Of a stretch of 64,000 nt of DNA, positions 23,756 through 34,865 are shown piece after piece (the first letter of the stretch is position 1; every line of letters starts with the position of its first letter). Source of the DNA: Tetrapyrgos nigripes (Eukaryota; Basidiomycota; Agaricomycetes; Agaricales; Campanellaceae); assembly GCA_013368315.1 (NCBI GenBank), contig JAACJM010000076.1, forward strand, positions 124,001-188,000. Direction: 5' to 3'. Both the position numbers and the translations under genes were made by a program. Under the pieces are notes generated by a model. The model saw only the letters and a list, made by a program, of their open reading frames with translations. It had not been told where the DNA came from and did not search any database.

Positions 23756-25559
23756 ATGAAGTCTTACGTCGTGCTTGCCTCTCTTTTGAGCTCGGCCTAT
23801 GGTCATGGGCTAATCGCAGCCGTTACTGGAGCTAATGGTGTCACCACTAAGGGTTTCGGTGTCTGTACGTTGATTTTTTCCCAATGTCCTTGCGTGGTTG
23901 ACTGACATCGTTATTTTTCTCAGCGACTAACATTCCTCGGAACGGTACTGCCGAGCAGCCCTTCCAGCTTGACACTCCCGTCCTTAAGAACATGGTTGAC
24001 GGTAAGCATACCTTGAAATTTTCATTCTTGCAGCAACTCGGCACTGATGGCAATCTTAAGATCCTTGTGGTGCCACTTTGCAGGGGGGTTCCATCAACAT
24101 CCAAGACGGTTTTACTCAGGCCCTCAAGGAAGGCAGCGGTAGCCTTCCATCTATTGCCGCTGATGGTTCGGTTACGATGACCATCCACCAAGTCAACGCC
24201 GACGGAGGAGGACCCTACGTCGCAGAGGTCAACACCGACGGTACCGGGCAAACTTGGCAGACTATCACTGTCACACAGCAAGTTCCTGGTGCTAACGGTC
24301 TGCTCCGTGGTGGACCCGTCGATTCCCAGCTCGTCGCTGTGGTCCCGCAAGGAACCAAATGCACCGGTGGCGACTCCGGAAACGCTTGTCTGGTTCGTAT
24401 CAACAACGGAGGCGCTGGCTTGGAGGACTCTTTCGCCAATGGTGCTGGACCCTTTGGTGGTTGCGTTGCTGTGATCAGTAAGTGCCTTTATCTCCATCTT
24501 TCGGATAGATGTGTTGAATTCCATCTTTAGACAACGATGGGTCCACCGGTGCAGCTGGAAACAGCACGAAGGGCGCGGCTGCTTCAAATAATAACGCCAA
24601 CGCCAACGCAGCTGGTGCAGGTCGTGGCCGATTCCGTGGCAACCAGAGGCGTACCGTCTCTCATCGTACCGATGAGCTGAGAGCTCTCATGGCCAAACGT
24701 CAAGAACTGGATGAAGAGATTGAGCTCAAGCGTCGTGAACTCGTTGAACGCCAGTTGTTGACTGTTGACTTGATTGATGAGCTTAAGGTCTGTTCTGAGC
24801 ACTTTTTGTTTTACTTTCCCGTTTATCCCTATCCATGAAACAGACCACCACTGGTACTGCGATTGACATTCCCATCGACGCGTTCGCTGGTCAGATAGAC
24901 TCGGCCGCTAACGGTGGAAACTCATCGACCGCCCCCGACGCCATTCTCACTAAGCAGCAAGCCGTCGACCTCAAGAAGGCTGTCCAGAATGCCATTGCCA
25001 ACGTCCTCATTGCTATGTCCCAAGCTCAGAACATTTCGGTCGACGCTACTGGTTTCACTGTTGCGAATAAGCTGACCGCTGTTAATATCTTTGTCCTGTT
25101 CTTGACATCCTCACGCTAACGACTTGTCCAGGAAAAAATTGCCCAGGCCAACGACGCGGCCGCCAAGGCACTCCTGGATGGCACTACCACTAGCATCAAC
25201 GCCGTATGCATCTACTCTTCATGTCAGTCTCGTGCCTAAGTAACGATCTTTCAACAGGGTAACGCTGGTGTTGGTGAGCCAAATACTGCATTGATCAACT
25301 CCCTACTCGGTGGTGGTGAGTATACCGATTTTGATGCGAATTTCATGAGTTGACGTTTACCGCCTACGCAGTTTCCACTGTCAGTGTACCAGCAGCAACG
25401 GCAACAGCGGCAAACCCTGCAGCTACTGCGGCTACCAACCGAGGCGGTAACGGTAACGCCCGTAACGGAGGAGGCAGGGGACGCTTCCGCAATGCTGTCT
25501 TCAACAAGAGGCAATTCCGTTCCAGAGTTGCAAGACACTTGTTCGACGATTCCGGGTAG
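23756..25559 (+). CDS. Secreted Egh16-like (Gas1/Cas1, DUF3129) protein
   Basis: Egh16-family proteins are fungal secreted proteins first described in appressoria of plant pathogens; they also occur in saprotrophs. The start MKSYVVLASLLSSAYG is a signal peptide, after which the mature protein would begin with His (HGLIAAVTGANGVTTKGFG). The conserved core follows: NIPRNGTAEQPFQ, GGSINIQDGFTQALKEGSG, DGSVTMTIHQVNADGGGPY, and two Cys-containing segments (GTKCTGGDSGNACLVRINN, GPFGGCVAV). A second half has a charged coiled-coil-like stretch (RTDELRALMAKRQELDEEIE), a helical Ala-rich part (LTKQQAVDLKKAVQNAIANV), and an Ala/Thr then Gly/Arg/Asn-rich tail (NRGGNGNARNGGGRGRFRN). It has six or so introns and about 440 residues. 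A TATA box and C/T tract suggest high expression. The biochemical activity is not established. Confidence 0.85.
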
Positions 25560-25830
25560 ACGGTTTACATTTTTATAGTCTTTTCCGCTCCTTTTGGTGA
25601 CGGTGATACATTCCTTGTAGCTTACTTGATGTACATTAGAGACAAGTAGGGAACTTTATATAATAGGCTCAGTCGATTTCACTCTCTGCTACTGCTGCTG
25701 GTTCTTTAAGTCATAGTCATATTCATTGTTTGATTGGATTGCTCGTGCGACTACTATTTAAAATTTTAAAGCACGGGTATCATGAATAGCGCCTGGGTCT
25801 GCCTGAAGGTGGTTTTGTGCATGAGCTTCT
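25560..25830. other. 3' flank of the Egh16-like gene
   Basis: About 270 bp of 3' UTR and spacer. I see no gene before the transposon boundary. Confidence 0.4.
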
Positions 25831-25838
25831 CCTGCGAC
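25831..25838. repeat. Left 8-bp target site duplication of the hAT element
   Basis: CCTGCGAC directly precedes the left inverted terminus. The identical 8 bp follow the right terminus at 27281-27288. Eight bp is the hallmark target duplication of hAT elements. Confidence 0.9.
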
Positions 25839-27280
25839 TAGGGAATAGCGCGGGTTCACGGGTAATTGGCGGGTCAGGGGGTACGGGTTTGACGGGTACG
25901 GGTACGGGTAAGGTTTTATCAACCCGCATCAAACCCGCGACCCGCCGCACGGGTAATCAGACCCGCCAGTACTGGGGGCCGCCGCTGTCGGCACTACCTT
26001 TGAAATTTTAGAAACTGTATAGTTTACCAGACTCGTACATAGTCACATACCTACGAGATGTACTGTAGCAACAACAACAAAAAAAAAAAACCTTCTCCTC
26101 TTCCTCTCTCAATGGCACCTCGCCCTGAGCCACCCGTTCCACAGCATCTGCAAACTACGGACAAAAAACGGAAGACCAACCTTACTGTCAAAGCCACCGG
26201 CAACGACCCAATTGATTCTACGCTCCCATCAAAGATTCGAAGTTGATCCTGCTATACGTGCTGCCGTCTCACTGGCCAAGAAGACCCTGAACAAGTATTA
26301 CGGAAAATTCGACTACTCTGAGGTGTATCGTGTCGCTATGAGTAAGTAAACCCTCCCCGAGTCCTACATTATTATGTATTGACAGTACTCACGCAAAACA
26401 GTTTTACATCCACGCCACAAGCTTAATTATTTCAATACCGCTGACTGGCCTGATTCTTGGGTTGCGACTGCGAAGGAAATTGTACGGGAGGTATATGATA
26501 GAGACTACAAGCACACCAGTGGTGAGGAGCCGATGGACGTTGACAAGCCTGCTTCACCTGGTGCGTCGAAGGTGAGTTTGTCAATTCGACTTAACGGCTA
26601 GGCTACTCATCTTTACATAGAAGCATAATCGTTTCGATGATTTACCGGCACTTAAACCCCCTAAGGCAGGCGAGCTTGGTGACGAGCTTGATCGTTACCT
26701 CAGCGCAGACGTTGAAGCTACGGACGACGTTCTCGGATGGTGGTATGGAAGGAAGAAAGATTTCCCTACTCTTTATCGTATGGGACTGGATTACCTGACT
26801 ATACCCGGTGCGTTCACTATCTTCAACTCATATATCTTGTCTAATTAATATTACCTCTAGCAACTTCGACGGACGTTGAGCGTGTATTCAGTAGGGGCCG
26901 ATTCCTTCTACCCTATGTTCGCAATCGGCTTTCTGCTGATACAACACGCGCTCTTATGTGCCTTCGGCAATGGAGTTTGATGGGGCTTATACAAGATGAG
27001 GATGTAATGACCGTTGCAAAGCTACCAGAGATTGAGGTTAGTGATCAAAACGCAGAGGATATTGAGATGCCAGAGGGTTACGATGATATCGTAGACGTAC
27101 TCAGTGATATGTAGCTAAGTAGTATATAAATGTACCCGGCATATACCCGTATCCCGCGGGTTTTGCTTCTGACCCGTCTGCCCCGCTGCTACCCTTGACC
27201 CGTCATTACGGGTACGGGTTTTGGCGGGTACGGGTACGGGTCAGAAAATTTGACCCGCGGGATACCCGTACTGTTCCCTA
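25839..27280 (+). mobile_element. hAT-family DNA transposon, internally deleted
   Basis: The element is 1,442 bp. Its left end TAGGGAATAGCGCGGGT and right end (reverse complement TAGGGAACAGTACGGGT) form imperfect terminal inverted repeats of the hAT type. Perfect 8-bp duplications (CCTGCGAC) flank it. Both subterminal regions (25,850-25,975 and 27,130-27,275) are packed with copies of ACGGGT/ACCCGT in both orientations, as expected for transposase binding sites. Inside is a remnant transposase (see 26112-27114) that keeps the C-terminal hAT dimerisation region but lacks the zinc finger and most of the catalytic core. The element could be moved only by a transposase supplied elsewhere. The perfect target duplication suggests a fairly recent insertion. 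Confidence 0.93.
26112..27114 (+). pseudogene. hAT transposase remnant (N-terminal tag fused to the C-terminal domain)
   Basis: The frame opens at MAPRPEPPVPQHLQ, stops at about 26,244, and then in another frame continues with typical hAT sequence: AAVSLAKKTLNKYY, LHPRHKLNYFNTADW, RYLSADVEATDDVLGWW, and the dimerisation block ATSTDVERVFSRGRFLLPY with RNRLSADTTRALMCLRQWS. It ends at TAG 27112-27114. Small introns are retained between these blocks. A full-length hAT transposase is about 600-900 residues. Here the BED zinc finger and the first catalytic acidic residues are missing, so this copy is not functional. The surviving C-terminal block alone could still dimerise if expressed, but that is speculation. 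Confidence 0.88.
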
Positions 27281-27288
27281 CCTGCGAC
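27281..27288. repeat. Right 8-bp target site duplication of the hAT element
   Basis: CCTGCGAC immediately follows the right terminus and matches 25831-25838 exactly. Confidence 0.9.
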
Positions 27289-27892
27289 GAGCCTCTGCCT
27301 GATAAGCGAAGGTCATAAGTGCTCTTCTTTTAGCGAAGTATGCGAACCAGTTTATTGTCCGGTGAAGGAGCTTCGAAATGGGCAAAGACTGGGGTATGTG
27401 GGGGAGCGTAGACGGTAGCGAAAACGGTAGTCGAGTTCATAACGGTCGAAAACTTAAAGGGACAAAAAGTGGCCAGCCTTTGTATCAACCTTGTATGGGG
27501 GGAGATTTTTGAAATAGGAGTGAGACGTTGCCAACTGCAACTGATTCGTGAGGGAAGGGGAGAGACTGAGGTGATGACTAGATTTAGAGTAAAGTAGCAA
27601 GTCTACCTTCCACGCAAAACAGAACTTTACTCCTACTCGTCCTCCTCGTCGTCCTCCTCAGCAGTCCCAATCTAGACTCAAGAAGCAGAGTTTGCCTTCC
27701 ATGACCACCTCGCCCCCAGGGCAAACACCGCCACCCTCAACGACATCTTTCCGTCCAACGAAGGGCCATCATCGTCTCTCTCTGTCAGCGACTTTGAGCA
27801 GCTCCCAGGTCCAGAGTTCCTTCCTCCTACCCCAGCCAGCACTACCACTCGCGTTCACAACTGCACTCAGTCAAAGTCCAAAAAAAAAGTGA
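27281..27892 (+). pseudogene. Truncated duplicate of the STE20/PAK gene 5' region
   Basis: This stretch aligns along its length with 49,910-50,740, the promoter and first coding exon of the STE20 kinase at 50332. Shared blocks include the upstream sequence (GGTGAAGGAG, GACTGGGGTATGTG, GTAGACGGTAGCG, CGAGTTCATAACGG) and coding sequence for about residues 34-135 (HAKQNFTPTRPP, the Arg-Lys-Gln-Ser-Leu block, SDFEQ, SQSKSKK). About 185 bp around the parental start codon (equivalent to about 50,247-50,430) are missing at the junction near 27,600, and further small deletions break the frame. There is no CRIB or kinase domain. It cannot make a PAK-like kinase. Confidence 0.9.
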
Positions 27893-28130
27893 CTCACTAA
27901 TTTCTCCAGTTTAACTAACCGCTGAGCACTTGAGAATGTGTCAATGAAGAGCTCATTTTCTATATCGGGATTGCGTCCAGCAGAGTGTAGGAATTCAAGA
28001 ATCAAAAACAAGTATCCCATAAGCTCCGTTTCAATGCTCATTGGCTTCTGCCAGTAACAATCATCGTCGCCAGGTCTCAGATCTCAGCAGCCAATGATAG
28101 CGCTTCTGAAGACATCGAGATTCGAAATGA

Positions 28131-30303
28131 CTAGATACCCCCAAAAGTCCATAAGTCGTGTACTACATCACCACCTTCGTCACTGTTTACAAAGTTTGAC
28201 TTGCTCTGTTGATCCGTCTCTATAGCTAAGGCAGGCTCCTTTTTTATTTTGCGGTTGGCTTCCGTATCGAATAGCTGGAGAATCATCGGTGAGCTACCAA
28301 CCACGGAATTCATTCTCTCAACGAGTGAGCTGACATACCGTCGCATATGTATGATCCAAAAAATCCTCCATAGAATACGGTTGCTTGGTGAAGGCTTCAG
28401 AGAAAATCTTGGCCAGTGTTGATACAGAGGAGTGATAATGCGACCTATGTGACTGTATCTCCCATAGTGAGCTCGACAACGCCTCCGTGAGAAGAGGGTT
28501 AGTTTCCGAAGCAACAAAGGGATCTGGAAAGTGATCAGTCAGTAACTGCGGGTCTCAGACAGCATGACTAGCGTACCATGAGGACTATCACCGTCACGAT
28601 GTATCATGATCATTAGAGCAGGATGGCGTTTCAAGATGTTGTATGTGAACGGAAGGATCATGACAATAGCAGAAGGGGGTGCGTTAAGAGACAGTCGAGC
28701 CAGTCGCTTCACAAATGATGCAAGCAACAACGACGGCAGATGCCTACTGAGTTTGAGCCGCCAAAGCAAATGTTTCAGAACATGGCACATACGTTGAACT
28801 TAGGAACATGTCCATCATACGGAAAAAGCGAGCTCGATGCTTCAGATGCAAGACGTCGCGATCTAGGAATGCATACAAACGCGTGTAGAACGAAGGGTAG
28901 TCGCTGATAGTCTGTCAGAAGTTGTTCATTTTAGAGAGCAAGACCAACCTACAGGTTATACTCTCGCATCAATATGAATAACGCGTTGAGAGCAAGAAGG
29001 CCAACAGCTTCCCCTGCATGACATTGTAAGCTACGTTGTCGCCGGAAGTATCGAACTTCATACCGTAGTCAACACAAGCACCAATCCAGTCCATAACTAA
29101 AACTGGTCGAGTTAGATGTGGCATCACTCCGCGATGCATGACATTCAGAGCCCGCATTGCAAGACTTCGGGTAGCTTCCAGATCATGCGGCACAGTAAGC
29201 TTGGGGAGAAGGGTGAGCCACGCTCGAGTAAAGACGGCCCTATGTGAAGGAAGATGGTGTAGAGACTGATGTATCGTCAGCGTGTGTACTCGTCCTATGG
29301 GCCCTTTTGGTTTGGAGGTGCCTTTAGCTTCAGGTTCGTCAAAGAATTTTCGCCAGTCGTCATCTGTATCTTGATTTTCGACCTCTTCTTCGTCGGAATC
29401 GTTGGAGTCTTCTTTTGACGCTTTTTTCGTTTTAGGAGGTTTCTGTCCTAATTCTGGAACCCACCAAGAGTTGAGCTCCGAAGTTTGTGTCGGGAACGTC
29501 TTGAGCCCCTCCAATATGGACAGTAGGTTCATAGGCATGAATGGCTGGTTCTGTACAGACGTAGCTGTGAGCATAGTTCTAAGGATACAGTCAATGCACA
29601 ATCCAGTCAAACAGTGCTCTATCAGACGCACCCAGCCTCGCGTAAGAAAAACCATCTGACATCGTCATGTATATTGAACCAAGTATCCAGAAATAACGTG
29701 AGGACATCCGCCTCAATCTTGCCAGATGCCTTAACGTTGTCTGAGACGCGTCGTCTGGATGGAGGACAGGAAAGAAGTGCCGACACAATTTTTTTAAAGT
29801 GCGAGACATGGAACTGGGGACTTGGAGGGGATGAGCTTTGGGAAGCAGACGAAGACAGATGCTTTTGAAGAGAAAACAAGATCTGCAGCGAAGACACCTT
29901 CAAATAACATAAATTAAGTCTCTAAATGATTACTGAAGACTCTGCTCACCCTCAACGCTTTCTCTTCGTCCTGCAGTAGACTTGCGAGGAGGTCTACATA
30001 GATATTCAGTCTCTCCCATATCCATGCTTTAACCACTTTCGTGCTTTCATCCCCTCCTAAAGACAGTTTCCCACTGGTGATGATAATAACGAAGACTCGA
30101 TATAAAGCATATATTGCTTTGGAAATATCTTGAGGGTCAACGGTTTCCTGTGCAAGGTCGACGAGGTCTGCCAAAGCATTCAAGGAAGTATTCTTCGAGA
30201 CCGCAGCGGTTAACTGCTCTTCATGTTCCTGTATTGAATGCGCAATAGCGGATTGCTCGACTTTGCGTCTTTTGGCTGGTGGAGGAAGAGAGCGAACAGG
30301 CAT
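28131..30303 (-). CDS. NOC4: Nucleolar complex protein 4 (NOC4), CBF/Mak21 family
   Basis: Noc4 acts with Nop14 in maturation and nuclear export of the 40S ribosomal precursor. Translation starts MPVRSLPPPAKRRKVEQ with a basic nuclear-type N-terminus. It continues through helical N-terminal exons (IYALYRVFVIIITSGKLSLG; WIWERLNIYVDLLASLLQDE) and an acidic linker (DSNDSDEEEVENQDTDDDW). The conserved CBF-type C-terminal domain follows: GLLALNALFILMREYNLDYP, FYTRLYAFLDRDVLHLKHRA, FVKRLARLSLNAPPSAIVMI, FTYNILKRHP, and the end ...VVHDLWTFGGI, with TAG at 28131-28133. The YPxFYxxLY...FLPSTHL-like order and the C-terminal LWEI...HYH segment are characteristic. About six introns are visible. Length is about 610 residues, typical for the family. 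Confidence 0.9.
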
Positions 30304-30365
30304 CAAATGTCCAAATTTTTCGAAGGCACATTGACCTTTTTACATAAGCGTATTACAAGCTACTA

Positions 30366-31698
30366 CTATTCCTCCAACAGCTCGTTGACTGCAGTGAGGT
30401 TCAATTCCACACTCGTTAAATGTCGCAGAACCGAGTCGTGCACTTTCTTCGATCTGCCAAGTCGCTCCCTGAGTTCACAACAATCTTGGCATGGGCCTGT
30501 ACTTGGAGTTTCGGAGCCAGAAAAGATATCTGCCATAATATACAGCGTTATAACAAAACTTATCAGTGAAAGGGAAAACACGGACCTTGAACTCTCTTAG
30601 TGATTAACTTGGAAAAACCCCTGACAATATGCAGGAGCCCTTGTTGCTGATCACGAAGTGCTCGGTTTTCATCCTCCAGTGCTTGGACTGCCTTCTTCAA
30701 TTCTCGACAACTAGTGCACTGAATTGGTTCGGGAGGCTCTGCAACGTCCAACGCTGAATGGAAGGAGACAGCTGATGCCCTTGAAGGGGTCGCCGTGAGA
30801 CTGTGAGGCCCCATTCATTTTGGTTTCGTCGCGGCAACGAATCTGGAGTGGGATAGTTAACGGCCCGGGCACCTGAAGGTCTTGCAGGCGTCCTAAAATT
30901 GTAACATTCTGAATGTCTGGATAGAAAAGAAGAGACAGCAGAGGGTGAACGCACAGTGTTGAAGGACCTGGTTCAGATGGCGGTTCCAATTCGTCTTCTT
31001 CGTCAACACCGCCATCGCTGACTATGGATTTAGGATTCACTTCCTCATCATTGAAATTCTTCATCTCGTTATTGTACACAGGTCCCTGCAGATACAGATC
31101 CAACACCTAAAAAGGATGGATAAAATTTAAACAGGATTATCTCGGATATATTTACATACATTGGTCTTCGTGAGGATTGGAAAGGGTTTCAATGAATTCT
31201 TCAAGGTGCCTATGAAAGAGGACATATATTCCACATTCGCCAAGTCCTTGTATCCCAAAGGCGTGAGTGCTTCATTAACTCTGTCCGAATAGTCAGTCAA
31301 AGCTATCTAAAGTTTTCAAAAGGAAAATGGGACTCAACAAGTCGATTCCGTTCTCGGAAAGACCTACGGCTGAGAACATGCCCTGTTCATCATATGTTAT
31401 GTTGAAAAGTCCATAGCAAGCCATCTCTCGGACACCGTGCTGGATAGAGAGGTTGACCCTTGGACTGTAGGCACGTCGTCGTTGCCAGAGAAGGGTTTTT
31501 ATCGAGTCAAAAAGGTCATTGATATCAACCGTTGCTTCAGGGCTCCTCGCCAGTACTATCCAGGGGGCTGCAACGAGAAGTGAGTGAATAACTGATCAGC
31601 AGAAAGAGTGAATGATAATACGAGAACTTACTCAATCTCAACGGGAGTAGACGTGAAGACCGGCTTCTCGTAGGAGCTTTTGAGGGCGCTTTGGGCAT
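30366..31698 (-). CDS. Unknown coiled-coil protein
   Basis: I recognise no family. The start MPKAPSKAPTRSRSSRLLP (ATG at 31698) is followed after an intron (GTAAGT...TTGCAG) by an exon reading TPWIVLARSPEATVDINDLF, LLWQRRRAYSPRVNLSIQHG and MACYGLFNITYDEQGMFSAV. Further exons give VLDLYLQGPVYNNEMKNFND, an acidic stretch (DGGVDEEDELEPPSEPG) and two coiled-coil segments (CRELKKAVQALEDENRALRD; CCELRERLGRSKKVHDSVLR). The stop is TAG at 30366-30368. CxxC-like pairs precede each coil (CTSC, CQDCC), which is curious. The combination of N-terminal globular part, acidic linker and coiled coil would fit a chromatin or kinetochore/spindle-pole scaffold, but that is a guess. It sits just upstream of NOC4 on the same strand. 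Confidence 0.65.
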
Positions 31699-32706
31699 CT
31701 TTTGGATGAGCTGGGGTTATGCGAGCTTGGATCAAACCAGTCCTGACCAGATCGAGTGGCGAAGGGATGAGGGATGAGATGGGTTGACTGCCAGTGGTTC
31801 ACTCGCTTTTAAACCTTCAGGACAAAAGACCTGCTATTACAATCACAATTGTCCTTTGTTGCAATGCCAGCGAGAAGAAGGAATTTGAATATTCAAGAAG
31901 CTTGTTTCATGGATGAAAGAGCCAAATAGAGCTGAAAGGGCTAGATAGTACTATGCAGTGGCTCCCATTGTTGAAACCGATGAAATGGTTGTGAAATGGG
32001 TGCATTGATGAAACGAAAATGCATGCCATAGATCAGGCTTCTACCCAGCTCCAGATGAAGTCAGATTGGGATACGTGGCCGTCATTGTGGACAGCTGAAG
32101 GGAAGTCGAAGAAGAGACGCGCAAGTTGCTGCTTATCGGCACAACTGGTCTGGAGTCAAAGCTTCACTCCGTCACGAGTAAGGATGGCGAGTTGCGGGAT
32201 GGGAATGTTTCAATGAGCCGTCCAATCATATCTCGACTCCATTATAATAGGAAGAGGGACTGACATGTATGTACTCTAGAACTTCTCTGAATGGCAGCAA
32301 TCGCTGATTGTTATCGTTTTGGCGACTGGAGCTTCTGACGTCCAATTGGCTATTTCCAAAGTTGTTGAGGAACAAAGTACAACTATCATCCTGATTCCTC
32401 CTCGCCCTGACAATTAAAAGTCGCCATATCGGGGGCTAGGAAGGAACCTTGCCATAGAGTAGAGCTGGTTGGTTGCAACTGAGCGGTCGTGATATAGAGG
32501 TCAAGAGACGCGGAACCTTTACAACAGTCAATTATGGCAGTCTAAGTACTAGTACTATCCATCCATGTGTATTAGGGCCACAGCTACATAACGGGTATAC
32601 GTATATAGATACTGCAGGCAAACCGTCTAGATAAATCCGCTAAAGGGTGTTAATAAAAATGAAATGTTAGGGATCTCTAAATACTAGTCCATCTTATCCC
32701 AGTAAC
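31699..32706. other. Spacer without a recognised gene
   Basis: About 1 kb between two minus-strand genes. A plus-strand open frame at 32019-32216 has no recognisable features and is probably chance. The region should contain the promoter of the coiled-coil gene and the 3' UTR of the lipase gene. Confidence 0.4.
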
Positions 32707-34237
32707 TCATACAATGAAAGAATCCACCCAGTGTCTAATAACACCCTCTCCTGCCCGTCTAAACTCGAACCTATCCATATCTCTACAAATAATCGTGCCA
32801 TGAGAGTTGAAATCGGTCAAAAACGCAAATTTTTTCTTTATTGGCAGCCTATTCAGTCTTGCAGCTATCTGAAGCTGCAGAGGAGTTATGACTGGATGTT
32901 CGTCCTTCTTAAATCGTCGGAATTTCGTTTCTGACTTGCTGATGGTCTCGATAGCAAGAGTATCATCGGAGTCGGAATGACCGGGAGTAGGGTCTTCTAG
33001 AATCTCTAGTACCGCAGACTCCATCTGGTGTTCAAGACGTCCGAGCACTGATGCGAGGCTTTCTCCTTTCTCGTTGTCCTGCTCCATAACCTTTATACGA
33101 GCCTTGGAATGGCGGGTTGCCTTTGTGAATCGCACGACGACAAGAGAGAGCACGACAGGGATTAGGAAGGGAATAGCGATGTAGAAAACCTGGGCCAGGT
33201 TATGTATTCAATTTTTTATGAGACTGGGAGGCGGTGGAAAAAAAACGTACAATGTTCATAGGGAAGCGGAACTGGAACCATGGCGGTAATGTAGGCCTAG
33301 AGGTCTTCTTCCGATTCTTGAACCATTCACGGGAAAGTATAATAGGTTTGGGCTTTTCCTCGAGGGAGTCGGGAGGGAACGAATATGATTTTATGATAGG
33401 ACTGTATTCTTCCTCGCGCAGAATGTCGATTCCGTTCCAGGCATGCTCTGCGAATGGATCCTCAAGTTCGATCGCTGCAGTGATGAAAGGTACTGTTCTG
33501 TCGTTGACACTGTCACCGTAGTTAGCTTGAAAGGTCCCACTATCGATAAATACTACTCACGCATTCGCATATATCTGAATCTTCTGAAAACGAGTAAGTG
33601 CTTGATAGAAAACGAAATCTGTGACCTGCGGTCAGCCTTGTACGGTAGAAAAAAGCAAATGCATTCATACCTGGATCCGACATGATGTCCAGTAGAGGTC
33701 TGCCAGTCGTGCTCCATCGGTCAGAAGCATAGAATTGTTCGCCGGTTCTCGATAATAGACGCGGACCCAGTTTGCTTGCAACCGTGGAGAAGAAGGATGG
33801 GTATCTCAGGAGTCCGAGGTGGGGTGTTGCTAGTGTGTTGAAGTTTACTGGGGTTATTTTGTCGAAGAATCCTTTCCGAAGCAGAATACCGACGACATAG
33901 CGAGAGACAAGACCGCCGAGACTGTAACCTGTTATTGAGAAGCGAATGACCTGCTTGCCCTCCTTTTCCAGTCGTTCTGTCTCCTGATATATCTAAAAGA
34001 AGACATTTACATCGGGCTGATAAGCGGTGAAATATAACTCACCTCTTCAGCGACTCTTTCTCCTCCCCAGTCTATGCCGTCGTATGTGGAATCTTCTTGA
34101 TTGGTCTTAGCCAACATGGTCCGTAGCTCGATTCCTGCCTCAACATGCTTTGCCTTTATGACGCGGTCAAGTTGGGATAGATGCGACGGGTTTCCCCACA
34201 TTCCATGGACGAGTACGAGTAGATGGACAGTAGACAT
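32707..34237 (-). CDS. DUF676 serine esterase/lipase (Lpl1/Rog1-like)
   Basis: This is an alpha/beta-hydrolase of the family that includes yeast Lpl1, a lipid-droplet phospholipase, and Rog1. The start MSTVHLLVLVHGMWGNPSHL carries the oxyanion HGMWG motif. The nucleophile elbow GYSLGGLVSRYV gives the Ser. FNTLATPHLGLL and NAVNDRTVPFITA are the conserved downstream motifs, the latter holding the likely Asp. A His in the C-terminal FLTDFNSHGTIICRD is the probable third triad residue. A hydrophobic segment (IVFYIAIPFLIPVVLSLVVV, about 33.2-33.1 kb) precedes a charged linker and may anchor it to a membrane or lipid droplet. The stop TGA is at 32707-32709. Length is about 440 residues. Substrate preference is inferred from the family only. 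Confidence 0.88.
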
Positions 34238-34865
34238 GAGGAGGAAAGGCTGGGGGAGGATTAAAATATAAATAGGCTGGCAGTGGGAGCAGAGTTAGTC
34301 AAGAGCACTGTCATCATGAACACGACTATTCACCCATGTTGCCGCACTTCCGTCATCTCGGCCACTTTTTTTGAAACGTTTCCTCGGTAATAAAATGACG
34401 GCGCAAAGCCGACAGCCGCCAACGGGGCAGCAAAGCCCGGTACATTTCCCAAACATTTCCGTCGGTTGCATCTACGTGAATACAAAATCCGAGAGCGAAA
34501 CCGACACGAATACACAGCGATCTGGTCCAATTCGATGCGAGTAAAGACGACAACGCTGCACGGTGATGTATCCATAGCTGCAGTACAACCAAGGTCTATT
34601 ACTTAGACGAACTAACACGGAAAAAGGGAAAAAGACATATGTAGGATGACGACTCGGCATTGGTGACGGTTTCCATGTACGCGTAGGTTATTAGTAATTA
34701 CAATGACACTCAAGAGCTCAAGACCCACTATATAGCGGGAACTTTGTCAATGGTCATTGCCAACTTGATGCACTAATGTACACAGATCACAGGTACTAGA
34801 ATACTGGAATAAAAACAGTTCATCACAAGATAATCAAACCCGATCCAGCGAGGACATTGATCTCA
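34238..34865. other. Spacer between lipase and Ppo genes
   Basis: About 630 bp holding the lipase promoter and the 3' UTR of the Ppo gene (both minus strand). No gene is seen. Confidence 0.4.
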
